From a virus: DNA of 64,000 nucleotides. Each line of letters starts with the position of its first letter. Position 1 is the first letter of the stretch. Where the stretch lies: positions 1 through 64,000 of IMG/VR virus record IMGVR_UViG_3300030004_000009. The stretch is one strand, 5' to 3'. A model generated the notes under the pieces. That model did not search any database, had not been told where the DNA came from, and worked only from the letters and a program-made list of their open reading frames with translations. This document shows, piece after piece, positions 7,616-19,700 of the stretch. Position numbers and translations under genes: made by a program.

Positions 7616-8313
7616 TAGACTCAATAAGAAATTTTTATGCAGGACTTCTACAACTTAGTGATCATTTTGGCATTATACTTAAAGAAGAAGACTATGAAAA
7701 CTTAGCTCTTCATGCATGGGATCATATAGGAAATAAAAACTATCGTGTTTATCGTTATAGAGCACAAATGCACGATGGTAAGTTAGAATTACCTATCAAT
7801 GTAGATATAGTCGAAGGTGTTTATAAACTTGGACAAGATCATCAAAGAACAGATGGTGTCAATCCTTATAGTATAGATTTACTTAATGCAAATTTAGAGA
7901 ATTATATTGAAGGTTGGAAGATACCAAATGAATTTTTATATGAAGCTGGCACAATGATACAATATGAACAGATCGGTCAAACTTTATACTTTAAGACCGA
8001 TAGAGATTATCATATTACTGTACTTTATAAAGGTATTCTAGTTGATGAAGTTGGACTTCCACTCTTAAACTTTAAAGAGGTAGATGCAATAGCTAAATAT
8101 TGTGCTTGGATAACTATACAGAAACAAGCTTTTATAATGAAAGATCAAGCAAGTATGCAACTTGCACAAATGGTAAGACAACAATGGCAGTCTGCCTGTG
8201 ATGATGCTCGTACACCTATTTATCTTAATCAAAATGATATGGATAGATTACTCAATGTACAATCCTCATGGGATAGAAAGCGTTTTGGTATAACATATAA
8301 ACCTATACGATGA
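7612..8313 (+). CDS. Putative tail-tubular/ring protein
   Basis: A 233-residue protein. It has an N-terminal helix pair (IRNFYAGLLQLSDHFGI), a beta middle (YRVYRYRAQMHDGKLELP) and a strand-helix unit (HITVLYKGILVDEVGLPLLNFKEVDAIAKYCAWITIQKQ). That unit, YKG-hh-xDExGLP followed by a helix, resembles gateway/tail-tubular proteins of T7- and P22-like phages. It overlaps its upstream neighbour by ATGA and the next gene likewise, so the trio is translationally coupled. Role inferred from fold pattern and order. Confidence 0.7.
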   Translation: MIDSIRNFYAGLLQLSDHFGIILKEEDYENLALHAWDHIGNKNYRVYRYRAQMHDGKLELPINVDIVEGVYKLGQDHQRTDGVNPYSIDLLNANLENYIEGWKIPNEFLYEAGTMIQYEQIGQTLYFKTDRDYHITVLYKGILVDEVGLPLLNFKEVDAIAKYCAWITIQKQAFIMKDQASMQLAQMVRQQWQSACDDARTPIYLNQNDMDRLLNVQSSWDRKRFGITYKPIR

Positions 8314-8765
8314 ATGAAAATCGCGTACTTAATCATGTAATCAGAACACCTGATTTATTCTGTAACTTTGATCTTAACAAATTAAAAGGTAATTCTCCAA
8401 GGGGTCAAAATAACATTAAGAAGTTTTATAAATGTGCAGATAAGAGATCACTTGCAGAGAGGATCTTTACACGTTATCTTCATATGTTATTACTACACCT
8501 AATTGAAGGTGATAAGCTATTTGTATTTCCATATAGATATTATACCGATCTTCACTTTAGAGTTGTACCAGAAGAAAGAATAAAAAGGAATTTAGAAGTT
8601 GGTTGCTTACAAGATATAGATTTCTTACAGTCTAATTTTAAGTATTACGAATTAGTAATGTCTTGGAAAGTAGGAGAGAGAATGACACATGAGTATGTTA
8701 AATTAAGCAAAAATTTTACTCAATTAATACACGATAAGATAAATACAGGATTTGTTTATGCTTAA
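8310..8765 (+). CDS. Conserved small protein of the crAss-like neck/tail module
   Basis: A 151-residue basic protein with no recognised catalytic motif. A hydrophobic helix (YLHMLLLHLIEGDKLFVFP) is followed by a charged C-terminal half (KYYELVMSWKVGERMTHEYVKL). It starts inside the stop of the upstream ring gene. Small proteins of this kind sit next to the ring genes in crAss-like phages, but the function is not known to me. Confidence 0.7.
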   Translation: MNENRVLNHVIRTPDLFCNFDLNKLKGNSPRGQNNIKKFYKCADKRSLAERIFTRYLHMLLLHLIEGDKLFVFPYRYYTDLHFRVVPEERIKRNLEVGCLQDIDFLQSNFKYYELVMSWKVGERMTHEYVKLSKNFTQLIHDKINTGFVYA

Positions 8766-8772
8766 TTAAATT

Positions 8773-9258
8773 ATGGAGACGTTAATGTTCGATGAACTCT
8801 TACCCTATTTAAATGAAGAGTTTTCAAAGGTAGATGAAAAATCAATAAGAGAAGTAGTAAGGCACGGTCTTGCTATGATGGCTTTATTCAAGACAAAAAA
8901 TCATGATCTTTATCTAAATGATACTCATAAAGATACTTATATGTATGTTGGACCAGTAAGTCACAATAGAGAGCGTAGGTATGAGATACATAATAAAAAG
9001 ATTAAGCAAAAGATAAGAATAATGTATGCACTTAAGAAAACACCTTATTCTGGATTTATGTATTTTTGGTTAAATGAGTATGCTTACACTGACTTATTAA
9101 ACGGTCAAACTACACAAAGAATTATACTTTTTAAATGTTTAGAAGAAGCTAAGTTAGTAAAAAATATGCACTATTATAGAATAGCAATGGAAGAGCCTCG
9201 TAGATGGATAATGATAATAGAAGATTTAGATATAAGTACAGCTTTAGAGTTACAATAA
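8773..9258 (+). CDS. Conserved small protein of the tail module
   Basis: A 161-residue protein with helices at the start (MFDELLPYLNEEFSKVDEKSIREVVRHGLAMMALF) and a basic, Tyr-rich body (RERRYEIHNKKIKQKIRIMYALKKTPYSGFMYFWL). No domain is recognised. It lies two bases before the first large tail gene and is probably co-transcribed with it. An assembly or tail component is a guess from position. Confidence 0.7.
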   Translation: METLMFDELLPYLNEEFSKVDEKSIREVVRHGLAMMALFKTKNHDLYLNDTHKDTYMYVGPVSHNRERRYEIHNKKIKQKIRIMYALKKTPYSGFMYFWLNEYAYTDLLNGQTTQRIILFKCLEEAKLVKNMHYYRIAMEEPRRWIMIIEDLDISTALELQ

Positions 9259-9260
9259 AT

Positions 9261-12200
9261 ATGAGACAGCGTACACAGAACACTTTTAGTGGAGGAATGA
9301 TAATGGATTTGAATCCACTATCAACTCCAAGAGATGTATTAGTAGATTGTTTAAATGGTACAATCATAACTTATAATGGTACAGAATTTGTACTACAAAA
9401 CGATCAAGGTAACTGTCAAGTAGATAGTGCTCAATTATCTCCTGGTTTTATACCAATGGGGATGAAAGAATATGGTGGTATAGTTTATGTGGCATCATTA
9501 AATCCTCAAACAGGTATGTGTGAGATTGGTTCATTTCCATCTCCACAAGAAGACTTTAGTACTACAGATTATGGTGAAATAGGGCCTGTTAATTTTATAA
9601 CTGCTAATTTTATTGTAGATACTGGTGATGATTCTGTTGCAACAATAACTGATAAGAATTCAAATTTATTTCAACCAGAATTACTTCAACTATCTCCTGG
9701 TGATTTATATGTAGTTACTTACACGATAACTGATCCTAATTCAGCTAATGATGCATTACCTGATAATATTAATAATACCACTAAGTATAATAATTGGATT
9801 TCACAAGATCCAACTAATAGAAAGTTGTTTAGACTCACCTTCTCTAAAATAACATCAAATAATACTCTTACTGCTTTACCGTTTGGTGTAATCAATATAA
9901 TACCCTATCAGTCAGACCTTAGTAGTTCTTATACTTATTATCCTGAACCATCACAAACTACTCTGACAGTAGGTTTAGAGTTAGAGACTCTTGATACTTT
10001 TAACGTATTTGTTGAAGATATTTCACTAAATACAAATTCAGATAAACAGATAAGTATAGTGGCAACAGGTTCTAGTGCTTCTCTTTCAACTTTTAATGGA
10101 GTTAGAGTTATAGTAACTCAACCAAGTAGTCAAACTTTTTTCTTAGATAATACAGCAAACTCTCCTAATGCAGAAGTAAGTGCTATAGTAGATGGTTTAA
10201 CTGAGAATCAAAACTTTCAATGTTCTATAACACCTTACTCACCTTATTGTTTATATCCTAATTTAACTAAGACATTTAATTTAACAATAGGTAAGTATCT
10301 TAGTTCAGGTTCTGGGGTTAATAATATTTTTACATATTATGTAGATACAGTTAATAATGCAATAACACTTAATTTTGATTGGAAGTTTCAAGGTAACTCA
10401 CCAAATGGCTTATTTCTTTATATAGAATTCTATGATCCTTGGTCTGATTATTCAGTTGTACAAACAGTTGATAATCCCTCTTTTTATGGTCTTAATAGTG
10501 TAATTCTACCATTAGTTACTGAACCTTACATTAGTCAATTTGATAGTACAACTACTGGTGGTACACTTCCTAGTTTACTCATAACTAATCCAGATACCAT
10601 TTACGCTAAAACAATGCTTAATTCTACAAATCAAATTAGGATTAATCAAGCACTACGTTTAAATGGTTTTTATATAGTAAGGATTAGTGGAGTAGATACT
10701 GCATATAGTGGTGGAACTTATACTTATACCCATTATGATCTTTATAAAGGGTTATATACTACAGATATGTTTAACAGTGTTTATAATAACCAAGTCTCTC
10801 TTGCAGTTAGTGATCCTTCATATGTATCTGATTTTAACTCTCTAGATTTTGTAATTGGTAATATAAATTATAGTAGTACAATAGCACTCAATAATACACT
10901 TAATATAGCACCTATTGTTACTCAACAACGTACTGATCTAATGACTAATGGTAACTATTATATAGTAAGTCCTACCTCACTTAGTACAACACCTGGTTAT
11001 AAATATACACAAACTTACGAAACTCAAAACACTTATGCAGTAAATTTAACATTACAAGGTTTATCTTATATATTTGGTACATTTAAGACTTCACTATTGA
11101 CAATTACTCCTCCTACACTTGTTGCTAGTAATAGTATGAGTAGTGGAGAGAAACCAACTATAATTGATGTTAATTATAATAGTGATACTAATATTGAACC
11201 TAATAGTGTTGCAAGTTGGACTCTTATAAATACTTCAGGTACTAATTATCTTTTAAACACTGATACAGTTACATCAAGATCAGTTTATTCTCCTGTAGCA
11301 ACGCTTAGTGGTAGTCCTACAGGTATTACATATCAAGAAATTCCATTAGCAGGTTCATTCTCATATAGACCCAATGGTGATAGTATATGGATTACTACAG
11401 CCGGTCCAGCAGCTGGAGCAGCATCTGGTACACTCGCATCTCCAAATGCAACACTTCTTATACAAAAAGAAGAATTACAATGTATGGGTAAGGATGGAAC
11501 TCAATATATTTACACCCTAGGATCAGATCATCCTTATGACGGTAACGTTGTTACAGCTATTAATACAGCTATTAATAGCACAACTTATGGTGATGACGGA
11601 CGTACTTATTCAGCAGTGTTAATGACATCATGTGAACCAACTTGGGGTTATGGATCAGTTAGCGGTCCTACATATAATTCATGTAACGATCATGGAACAA
11701 GTCAGTGGAAAAATACTACTTTAGTAGTAAATATGGCTGATGGTACCTACCGTTTAACTAAAGTTACTGATATAAAAGCTATGGAAGATTTTTTTAATAG
11801 TTTATATGTAACATCAAGTGTATCAAATACCGTATACGTTTATTATCCTAACGCATCAGTTGAATCTAATGATGATATACAAACTAATGTAACATATCCC
11901 GATCTTATATTTACTACAAACTTTACTCCTACTATTGTGAGTATGGCTTATGTAAATACTTATTTATCTACATTTAATTTTCAAGCTCTTAGTGAACCAA
12001 CAGCTGATTTTAGTACTACAAATATAAATAGTTATATAGCAACGAGACAAGGTAGCTCTACAATAGTAGATGGTAGTAACACAATACGTGATGGTTTTAT
12101 TCCATTTATAAATACTTTACAAACTACAACTAGTAATGTAGCAGTTCCAAATCTTACAATTGATCAAACAGCTGATTCAGCTATTATTACATCTTTCTTA

Positions 12201-12503
12201 GCAGGACAAAATCAGTACTTAAGTGATCCAAAATATAGAGAGAATGGAGCTGGAGTTCACACACATGGTACACTATGGTCTAATATACCAGACTATCAAA
12301 CACAATATGTACCTCTTTTACAAGTTAAACCAACACCTGTAACTAATACACCTATTGTTAATACCGGAACAAGTGCAGCCTATGTACAAATAATAGGTTC
12401 TACTCCAATATGGAATTATGGTAAATTTTATAGAGTTGGTGGTTGTAGTAATGGTGTAACAGCACCTAGTTTAATTCCATCTTTTGACGTAACAACACAA
12501 TGA
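9261..12503 (+). CDS. Large conserved tail protein (tail-tube/muzzle region)
   Basis: A 1080-residue protein. Residues 1-95 hold a stretch strongly conserved in crAss-like tail proteins: FSGGMIMDLNPLSTPRD, LNGTIITYNGTEFVLQND, then GFIPMGMKEYGGIVYVASLN. The rest is Asn/Thr/Ser-rich beta protein with repeated strand-turn units, suited to a nozzle or tube built from beta domains. Start ATG 9261 is chosen because an earlier in-frame start (9204) would lie inside the preceding gene. Its stop overlaps the next gene by ATGA. Tail-nozzle (muzzle-type) role is inferred from position and family memory. Confidence 0.75.
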   Translation: MRQRTQNTFSGGMIMDLNPLSTPRDVLVDCLNGTIITYNGTEFVLQNDQGNCQVDSAQLSPGFIPMGMKEYGGIVYVASLNPQTGMCEIGSFPSPQEDFSTTDYGEIGPVNFITANFIVDTGDDSVATITDKNSNLFQPELLQLSPGDLYVVTYTITDPNSANDALPDNINNTTKYNNWISQDPTNRKLFRLTFSKITSNNTLTALPFGVINIIPYQSDLSSSYTYYPEPSQTTLTVGLELETLDTFNVFVEDISLNTNSDKQISIVATGSSASLSTFNGVRVIVTQPSSQTFFLDNTANSPNAEVSAIVDGLTENQNFQCSITPYSPYCLYPNLTKTFNLTIGKYLSSGSGVNNIFTYYVDTVNNAITLNFDWKFQGNSPNGLFLYIEFYDPWSDYSVVQTVDNPSFYGLNSVILPLVTEPYISQFDSTTTGGTLPSLLITNPDTIYAKTMLNSTNQIRINQALRLNGFYIVRISGVDTAYSGGTYTYTHYDLYKGLYTTDMFNSVYNNQVSLAVSDPSYVSDFNSLDFVIGNINYSSTIALNNTLNIAPIVTQQRTDLMTNGNYYIVSPTSLSTTPGYKYTQTYETQNTYAVNLTLQGLSYIFGTFKTSLLTITPPTLVASNSMSSGEKPTIIDVNYNSDTNIEPNSVASWTLINTSGTNYLLNTDTVTSRSVYSPVATLSGSPTGITYQEIPLAGSFSYRPNGDSIWITTAGPAAGAASGTLASPNATLLIQKEELQCMGKDGTQYIYTLGSDHPYDGNVVTAINTAINSTTYGDDGRTYSAVLMTSCEPTWGYGSVSGPTYNSCNDHGTSQWKNTTLVVNMADGTYRLTKVTDIKAMEDFFNSLYVTSSVSNTVYVYYPNASVESNDDIQTNVTYPDLIFTTNFTPTIVSMAYVNTYLSTFNFQALSEPTADFSTTNINSYIATRQGSSTIVDGSNTIRDGFIPFINTLQTTTSNVAVPNLTIDQTADSAIITSFLAGQNQYLSDPKYRENGAGVHTHGTLWSNIPDYQTQYVPLLQVKPTPVTNTPIVNTGTSAAYVQIIGSTPIWNYGKFYRVGGCSNGVTAPSLIPSFDVTTQ

Positions 12504-15500
12504 CAATAAATCCAAATAGTGGAACAACTCTACTAAGTTCAAAGACATTCTTAGTGTTACCTCAATTTAATATTGATTATCAACTAAGTGCTAAATTATT
12601 CAATCAAGAAGGAGATTTAACATATGAATATAACCCTATTCATAATTTACAGTTAGATACAGGACAACTTACTTACTTTCAGACTAATGAATTAGCATTT
12701 GATTTAAACCATCCAGTTGATATAGAAGTTCAACCTTCATATGATGGTACAGTTAATCTTATTCTTAATGATAATTTAAATCCACCTAAATTAATAAATA
12801 CACGTTTCACTCCTATTGCAGACAATAGATATGAGATAATAGATAGAAGTGGTAATAACGATACTAATATTTATCCTATAGGTAGTATAGCCTCAACTAC
12901 AAGATTATTTAAAACAACAAGTAAAATACCTTATATTGTATTTAATGGTTTAGTTGAAGGTGGTAATCTAATGGCTGGTAATTACACTTTCTATTTTAAA
13001 TATGCTGATGCAGACGGTAATGAGACTGATATAGTAGCAGAAAGTGGTATTATAAGTTGTTACGTTGGAAAACTTAACGATCCTCCATCAACAAGAGGTG
13101 GTATTGCTAATGAAATTACTAACAAGATAGCTAACTTTACTATGAATAATATAGATAGTACCTATGACTATCTAAACATATATTTTACAAGGTCAACTGG
13201 TGATGATAATGATAATAATGTTATCCTTGCTTATAAGATAAGTACTAAAAAAGTTATAACTGGTTCAACTCTTACTATAACTATAACAGGTTTGGAAGAT
13301 ACTATACCAATTGGTATAGAAGACTTAAATATACAGTATAACACTGTAGATGCAGTAGCAACACAAGCTCAAATACAAAATAGACTATTCTTTGGTAATA
13401 TTACAAGACCTACTATAGATTATAAAGACCTTGCTGATTTAGCAATTAGGATATATCCCTCTATAACTAATAACAACAACATTGGTTATATGGATCAAAA
13501 TTATAAAGCTTTAACTTTAGCTAATGGGACTATAGGTTATGAGTATTATGATTCTTTAAATGTCTATAATTATACAGGTTATTGGAATAAAGAAATATAT
13601 CGTTTTGGTGTAGTCTTTATTCTTCCTGATGATTCTTTGTCACCTGTATTTAATGTGCGTGGTAAAGATATGCTTGGAGCTTTTACAAGAAGTGGAACAT
13701 ATGATGAAGATATAGCTAATATGTATACAGATGAACCGCTTTTAGATGGTTCTGGAAATAGACAATATATACCTTATGATGACAATGGATATATAAAAAA
13801 TTCAGCACAAACTTTAGAAAATGCTAATGGTGTATCTAGAATAATTTATGAAAGTGATATTATAAATAAAGATAGTCAGACTGGTATATATCCATTATCG
13901 ATTAGTTTTAATATATCAAGTGAGGTTATGACTGAACTTGCCAAGTACATTAAAGGTTTCTTCTTTGTACGACAAAAGCGTGTTCCTACAATCTTATGTC
14001 AAGCTTTATCAATAGGGGTTGATACTGTATCTTATATACCTACAATTAAAGCAGCTATAGCTGGTAATACCGGTAGTCCTACTACAGCTTATATAGCAGA
14101 AGCGTTTGTTAATAAAAGTACACAAGTTGTACATGATTTTGCATCAAGACTATTGACTTCTACTACTAGTATAATACCTGGAGGTGGTTTGTTATGTCCT
14201 GAAGCTCTTTTACGTTCAGATCTCTATAATGAAGTATTTGTTGGAACTTTATTTAATCTATCGCTTGCATCATTTAGTTCTGCACAAACTAACTTTACAC
14301 AAGATCCTACTACTAACAATCACTTTTATATTGCATCATATCAGAATAATGGAGCATCTACTACTTTACATAATGATGTAAAGCTCACTTTAATTGAAGA
14401 TAATCAACCACTTCGATATTCAGGGACTCAAAGATTTTCAACTAGAGTTGGAATACCAGAAACAGCATGGATATTTAATTGGTTTGCTACTCAAAATAAA
14501 GCGGCACTTGCAACTAATATATTACGTGGTTCGTATACTGGATTTGTTGGTTGTGAAGGTTTTTCTCAAGAATGCGCTACTGTTGATATACATATACCAG
14601 GTTATGATACGTCAGAAATGGAAGCTTATTTTGATGTTAGGTCTAATTCCTTTCATCCTTATTATGCAATATCTGATCGTTATGATCTTAATCTTTTAGG
14701 TACAACTACACCTTATCCTACAATAATAGCACAATCTGATAACTTACAATTTATAGAGTATAGAGGGGATTGCTTTATTAATAATTACACTTGTCGTATG
14801 ACAAGAAACTTTATAGATCCATCTACTCCAATTAACGATGTTATTATTGACCCTCTAACATGGATTAATAACTATACAGGTTATACAGCTTCTGGTGGTT
14901 TAGATGCTACTAAGATAGCTAATATAAACTTAGGTGATGTTAACGCTGTTAAAATAGGTCATTGGGCTACATTTAAATTACAGAGTAATACAAACTTAGC
15001 ATATAGATGTCAAGACGATACATATTCATCAGAGATTGCACTTACAGGTAATTATAGAGGGTTCTTCCCACTTGATGCTATGTCAGTTGGTGGTGAGTCT
15101 AAAATACCTGAATCAACTCTTATTAATATAGGGTATAATACTTCAACATCATCTAAAGTATATATAGAACAACCAAATGTTCCTTATATTAAAAACTTAT
15201 TTGATAATAGAGTAATGTACTCTGATATACATATTAATGATGCTTTTAGAAATGGTTATAGAACTTTTCAAGGTATTTCATATAAAGATATTACACGTCA
15301 ATATGGTGCTATAATGAAACTTCTTGAATGGAGAGGTGATCTTTTGTGTGTTTTTGAACATGGTGTTGGTTTAATTAGTATTAATGAACGAGCTATGACA
15401 CAAACTACAGATGGTCAATCTATCTTCTTAAAAGGTTCTGGTGTTATATCAGAGTTAGTACAACCATTATCTATAGAGTATGGAAGTACATGGAAAGATT

Positions 15501-16792
15501 CAATAATTCAAACACCTAATTATATTTATGGAGTTGATACAGTAGGTAAGAAGATATGGCGTACTAATGGAAGGCAATTTGAACTTATCTCAGACTTTAA
15601 AGTACAATCTTTCCTTAACGCTAACATAACTCTTACAGAAGCTGAAAAGTTTCCATCAGTTGCCCTTTTAAATGTAAAGTCTCATTATAATGCCTTTAAA
15701 CAAGACGTAATGTTCACATATTATGATTGTACTAGAAACAATACTGAAATTTTATGGAACTTATGTTATAATGAGCAATTAGGTAAATGGATAACACGTT
15801 ATTCATGGACTCCTGTAGCTTCTGCTAACATTTATAATATCTTCTTTTCATTTGATAGAGAATCAGCTAAACGTAATGCTTTAATAGGCTATACACTTGC
15901 TTCCTCTCCAACTGCTCAAGGTATTGTATTAAGTGCTGTAGAACTTGGAACTTCTACAGGTTGTACTGTTGGAACTTTATCACTTAAAGGTTATTCTTAT
16001 TATTCTCAGTATACAGCAGTTTATACTATAGATGATACAACACTTGATAATCAATATTTCTCAATAAGTGGAAGTACCCTTACTTTTACTGGTGTAGGTT
16101 CTACATGGACTAAGTATGAATTTCAATTATATGTACGTGTAGGTCTTAATTTAATCGTTGATGATGTCTTAACTGAAGTTCAATACTTTTATGATTACTT
16201 AGCAGTAATAGTAAATAGAAGTACACTTGATTCAGGTGATCAAGCTTTATTTGATACTTATTTTTCTCCTGCGTTTTGGAAACATGGTCAAGCTGGAATA
16301 TTTAATATTGAAACTCCAATATATCCTACAGTATGGTACGGAGTACAACAGCCATTTCAATTCTCTTTTATAGTTGTAGATAATCCTGGAGTTCATAAGA
16401 TATATGACAACTTACAAATTATATCTAATAAAGCAGCACCTAATAGTTTTCAATTTGAAGTTACTGGTGATGCTTATACATTTAAAGGTAGTAATTATAC
16501 ATATAGTAATGGTGCTAATACTTATATTACAACTGTAGGTTCAGATATGGTGACTACAACTCAAACAGGACTTGATCTAGTTACTTATGGTCGTAGACTT
16601 GGTAATATGCAATATAAAGAAGATTTATGGGATGTTGAGATTAAACCTATTTTGATACCTTATACAGACCCTACTACAATTAGACAATCAAGACTTAGAG
16701 ATAAGTATTGTAAAATAACAGTAATCTATTCAGGTGTAGATTTAGCTATAATAACTTCTTTAATAACAATGTATACACAAAGCTATGCGTAA
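12500..16792 (+). CDS. Large conserved tail protein with beta-propeller-like region
   Basis: A 1430-residue tail protein. The most conserved-looking part is around residues 910-1040 (FRNGYRTFQGISYKDITRQYGAIMKLLEWRGDLLCVFEHG, then SIEYGSTWKDSI, YGVDTVGKKIWRTNG). It reads like blades of a propeller, as in tail-needle-hub or stabilisation proteins of short-tailed phages. Upstream are Ig-like beta stretches (YTFYFKYADADGNETDIVAE). No enzyme motif is seen. It overlaps both neighbours, so it is coupled to the preceding tail gene and to the first cargo-type gene. Muzzle or hub role is inferred from order. Confidence 0.75.
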   Translation: MTINPNSGTTLLSSKTFLVLPQFNIDYQLSAKLFNQEGDLTYEYNPIHNLQLDTGQLTYFQTNELAFDLNHPVDIEVQPSYDGTVNLILNDNLNPPKLINTRFTPIADNRYEIIDRSGNNDTNIYPIGSIASTTRLFKTTSKIPYIVFNGLVEGGNLMAGNYTFYFKYADADGNETDIVAESGIISCYVGKLNDPPSTRGGIANEITNKIANFTMNNIDSTYDYLNIYFTRSTGDDNDNNVILAYKISTKKVITGSTLTITITGLEDTIPIGIEDLNIQYNTVDAVATQAQIQNRLFFGNITRPTIDYKDLADLAIRIYPSITNNNNIGYMDQNYKALTLANGTIGYEYYDSLNVYNYTGYWNKEIYRFGVVFILPDDSLSPVFNVRGKDMLGAFTRSGTYDEDIANMYTDEPLLDGSGNRQYIPYDDNGYIKNSAQTLENANGVSRIIYESDIINKDSQTGIYPLSISFNISSEVMTELAKYIKGFFFVRQKRVPTILCQALSIGVDTVSYIPTIKAAIAGNTGSPTTAYIAEAFVNKSTQVVHDFASRLLTSTTSIIPGGGLLCPEALLRSDLYNEVFVGTLFNLSLASFSSAQTNFTQDPTTNNHFYIASYQNNGASTTLHNDVKLTLIEDNQPLRYSGTQRFSTRVGIPETAWIFNWFATQNKAALATNILRGSYTGFVGCEGFSQECATVDIHIPGYDTSEMEAYFDVRSNSFHPYYAISDRYDLNLLGTTTPYPTIIAQSDNLQFIEYRGDCFINNYTCRMTRNFIDPSTPINDVIIDPLTWINNYTGYTASGGLDATKIANINLGDVNAVKIGHWATFKLQSNTNLAYRCQDDTYSSEIALTGNYRGFFPLDAMSVGGESKIPESTLINIGYNTSTSSKVYIEQPNVPYIKNLFDNRVMYSDIHINDAFRNGYRTFQGISYKDITRQYGAIMKLLEWRGDLLCVFEHGVGLISINERAMTQTTDGQSIFLKGSGVISELVQPLSIEYGSTWKDSIIQTPNYIYGVDTVGKKIWRTNGRQFELISDFKVQSFLNANITLTEAEKFPSVALLNVKSHYNAFKQDVMFTYYDCTRNNTEILWNLCYNEQLGKWITRYSWTPVASANIYNIFFSFDRESAKRNALIGYTLASSPTAQGIVLSAVELGTSTGCTVGTLSLKGYSYYSQYTAVYTIDDTTLDNQYFSISGSTLTFTGVGSTWTKYEFQLYVRVGLNLIVDDVLTEVQYFYDYLAVIVNRSTLDSGDQALFDTYFSPAFWKHGQAGIFNIETPIYPTVWYGVQQPFQFSFIVVDNPGVHKIYDNLQIISNKAAPNSFQFEVTGDAYTFKGSNYTYSNGANTYITTVGSDMVTTTQTGLDLVTYGRRLGNMQYKEDLWDVEIKPILIPYTDPTTIRQSRLRDKYCKITVIYSGVDLAIITSLITMYTQSYA

Positions 16793-19700
16793 AACAAACT
16801 ATATAAAACTATATGCTGGTGGTGGAATATCAGACTTCTCATCTTGGTTATCTAGTAACTTTGGAGGTGGTCCTAGTGGAGGTGTTCAAACTACTGGTCA
16901 ACAGATGAATAATCAGTTAAATGGTCCTCCAAAAGGTAATCCAGCTGATATCAATGCAACAGATAATGACCCTAATATGCAACAACTAACCAATCCTAAT
17001 GGACAAGGTCAAAGTCAACAACAAATTAATAATGCCATAACTGAACAAGGTGCTAATTCAACACCCTTACAAACTTTAACACCAGGTACAGCAGCTGATA
17101 TAAATGCAGCTAATAAACCAAAATCTAGTTCAAGTGCTTTTGGATGGGGTAAAGGTCCTGGAGGTAGTGCTACAAGTACTATGGACATTTTAGGTGGTGT
17201 AACACAAGGTATAAGTGGTCTTGAAGCTGCTAGTCAACTTCAAGGAGCTCAACGAACCACAATGCAAGGAGATAGTATAGAGAAAGGAGTAGCATCAGGA
17301 CTTAGTGCTTTTGGACCTTGGGGTCAAGTAGCTGGTGCTGCTCTTAATCTTGTAAATGGTATTGGTGGTTCTCTTATGAATACTAATAAGACTGCTCGTA
17401 TGGCTAATGGGTTTACAGTTAATAATGATGTACAACAGTCAGGTAGTTATGGTGGTATTGCTTCAAATGCTGCTACAACTAAATTAGATGGTACTGCTTA
17501 TAGAAAAGCTGGTTTATTTGGGAAGTTAGCAACCAATGTACAAGGACTTCAAAATCAAATAAATACAAGTAATCAACAACAGACTCAAGCAGCAGGTCTA
17601 ATAACTAAAGGTAAACAAGACTTTCAACAACAAGCTGGTTCTACTGATATGTATAACTCACAACGTCAGCAAAGAGACTTTAATACTAATACTTGGAATT
17701 CAGGACAAACTACATTTGGTAAAGAAGGTATGAAATTATTACCTAAAGCTAAAGATGGTATTCATATTAAGAAAGAGAATATAGGTAAATTTATAGCTAC
17801 TAAAAAGAAAACAGGGGAAACTACAGAGGAGTTGACACATTCAAAGAATCCACTTACTCGTAAGAGAGCTCAGTTTGCTCTTAATGCGAAGAGTTTCAAA
17901 CATCAACAAGGTGGTCAATTGTTAGCTTCTAATATGTTTAAACCTGTAGGTGATACTACACTAATAAAATCACAACCTATATTTGCTAATGGTAGGTTTC
18001 CTGACCCGGGAGACCCTTATTGGAAGGATAATCCACTAATTACAGAACATCCAGATGGTACTATAAGATTGTGGGGAGAACCTCTAAAACCTAGGTCTAT
18101 AGATACAACACAAAAAGCACCTATTACTAATCAGCAGTCTTATGACCAGTTAGTACAACAAATAAGGTTAAGACAAGTAACTCCACAACCTATAGTACCT
18201 CATGATCAAACCTCTTATTTTAAAGGGGTTAATCAATGGGGTAACACGTATCCTCCTAAAATGCAACAAGGTGGTCAAATGATGGCACCAGATAATTATC
18301 AATCTAATCAAGGTATGCAAATACCTTATGATTATCAACCTAGACTTGGTGTATCTAAGAATTACATGTCAGGTTACGGTGGAGGTTACTCTACTGCTTT
18401 TAGTTTTGCTAAGGATTCGCCATTTTCACAATTCTTAAGTACACTTGGTGGTGCTCAAAAGACATCTGGTCAGTTTAGTCCAGGATTAGAAAGTACACAA
18501 CAGATGGCTTCAACTTCTACTAGAAATCTTGGTTATATTGATAGTGATGATGTTGACTACTTAAAAGGTCAAAGAGATTCTTTTGATCAATTAATTAAAA
18601 GTCAACCACAACAGCAAGCACCATCAGCTAAAGGTTTAGCTCCTAATTTAGGTGTAAAACCTATTCAAGGAGTTAAAGTGCCAGTAGGAAAGTTAGGTAT
18701 GAAGTTACAACAGGGTGGTACTTTGCTAGATCCTAATAGTTTTAGTAGACCTGTTATGCAGAGAAGTACTATACCTATTCCTAATATAACTTCACCTATT
18801 CTTACCCCACAAAACACAGATAAGATGGCTATCTTATCTAGTAATGTTGGGCCAAACGTTGGGTATCAAGATGGAAGTTATAAGTCTCCACCTCTATCTA
18901 GACCACAGTTAGTAAAGTTAACTGGTAATAATAACTTACCATATGATAGTGGCGATGTTGCTGATTTAAAAGTAAAATATAGTGACTATGATAATAACCT
19001 TTATAATAAATATAAAGCTAATAATACCACTATTCAAGTTAATGATCCTCAATACAATATGAGAGATGGTGAACATGTTAATAAGAGTATGTTAAATGAC
19101 ATAGTTAAGGCTTCTGTGAGAAATAAAGTTGACCCCTATACTGCATTATCTATTGCACAGAGAGAGTCTGGTATAGGTAATGATCAGATGGACTACACTC
19201 CTAGGAATGTATTTTCTAACTGGGCGGAGAATGATCTCGGTAATATACAACTAGATTATAGGGCAGCTACTAAGAATAGTGGTCAGGTCCCCGCTTCTAT
19301 ATATAACAGGATGAATACGTACTTTAATAATCGTACACAGTATCCTTTTCAAAGTGAGATGAAAACTATTAATCAGTTAACTAAAAATGGTACTAATATA
19401 GAGGGATATAATGCAGGAGATCCTAATTATGCTAATAAAGTAGCTAAAGAAAGGCAAGTCTTAATGGAACCTGTTAATGCTCCTTTTAGGAAATATGTGG
19501 ATAGCGTAGCTAATGTAGCACAACATCAATTAGGTGGTTCTATTAATAGTTCAGGTTCTAATACAACTAAAACTTATCAAGAATACTCACATAAGTTAGG
19601 TAAAGCATCTAAAGAAGTTGACCTTAAACGTATGAAGAAGATTAAAAGGAAAGAAACTGGTGGTGTTATAGAACAAGAGTTAACTACTATTACTTGTGGT

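Noticed and set aside
14184-14699. Plus-strand ORFs at 14184-14381 and 14394-14699
   Set aside because: Both lie within the 1430-residue tail gene in another frame and have shadow composition (Leu/Ile/His-rich).
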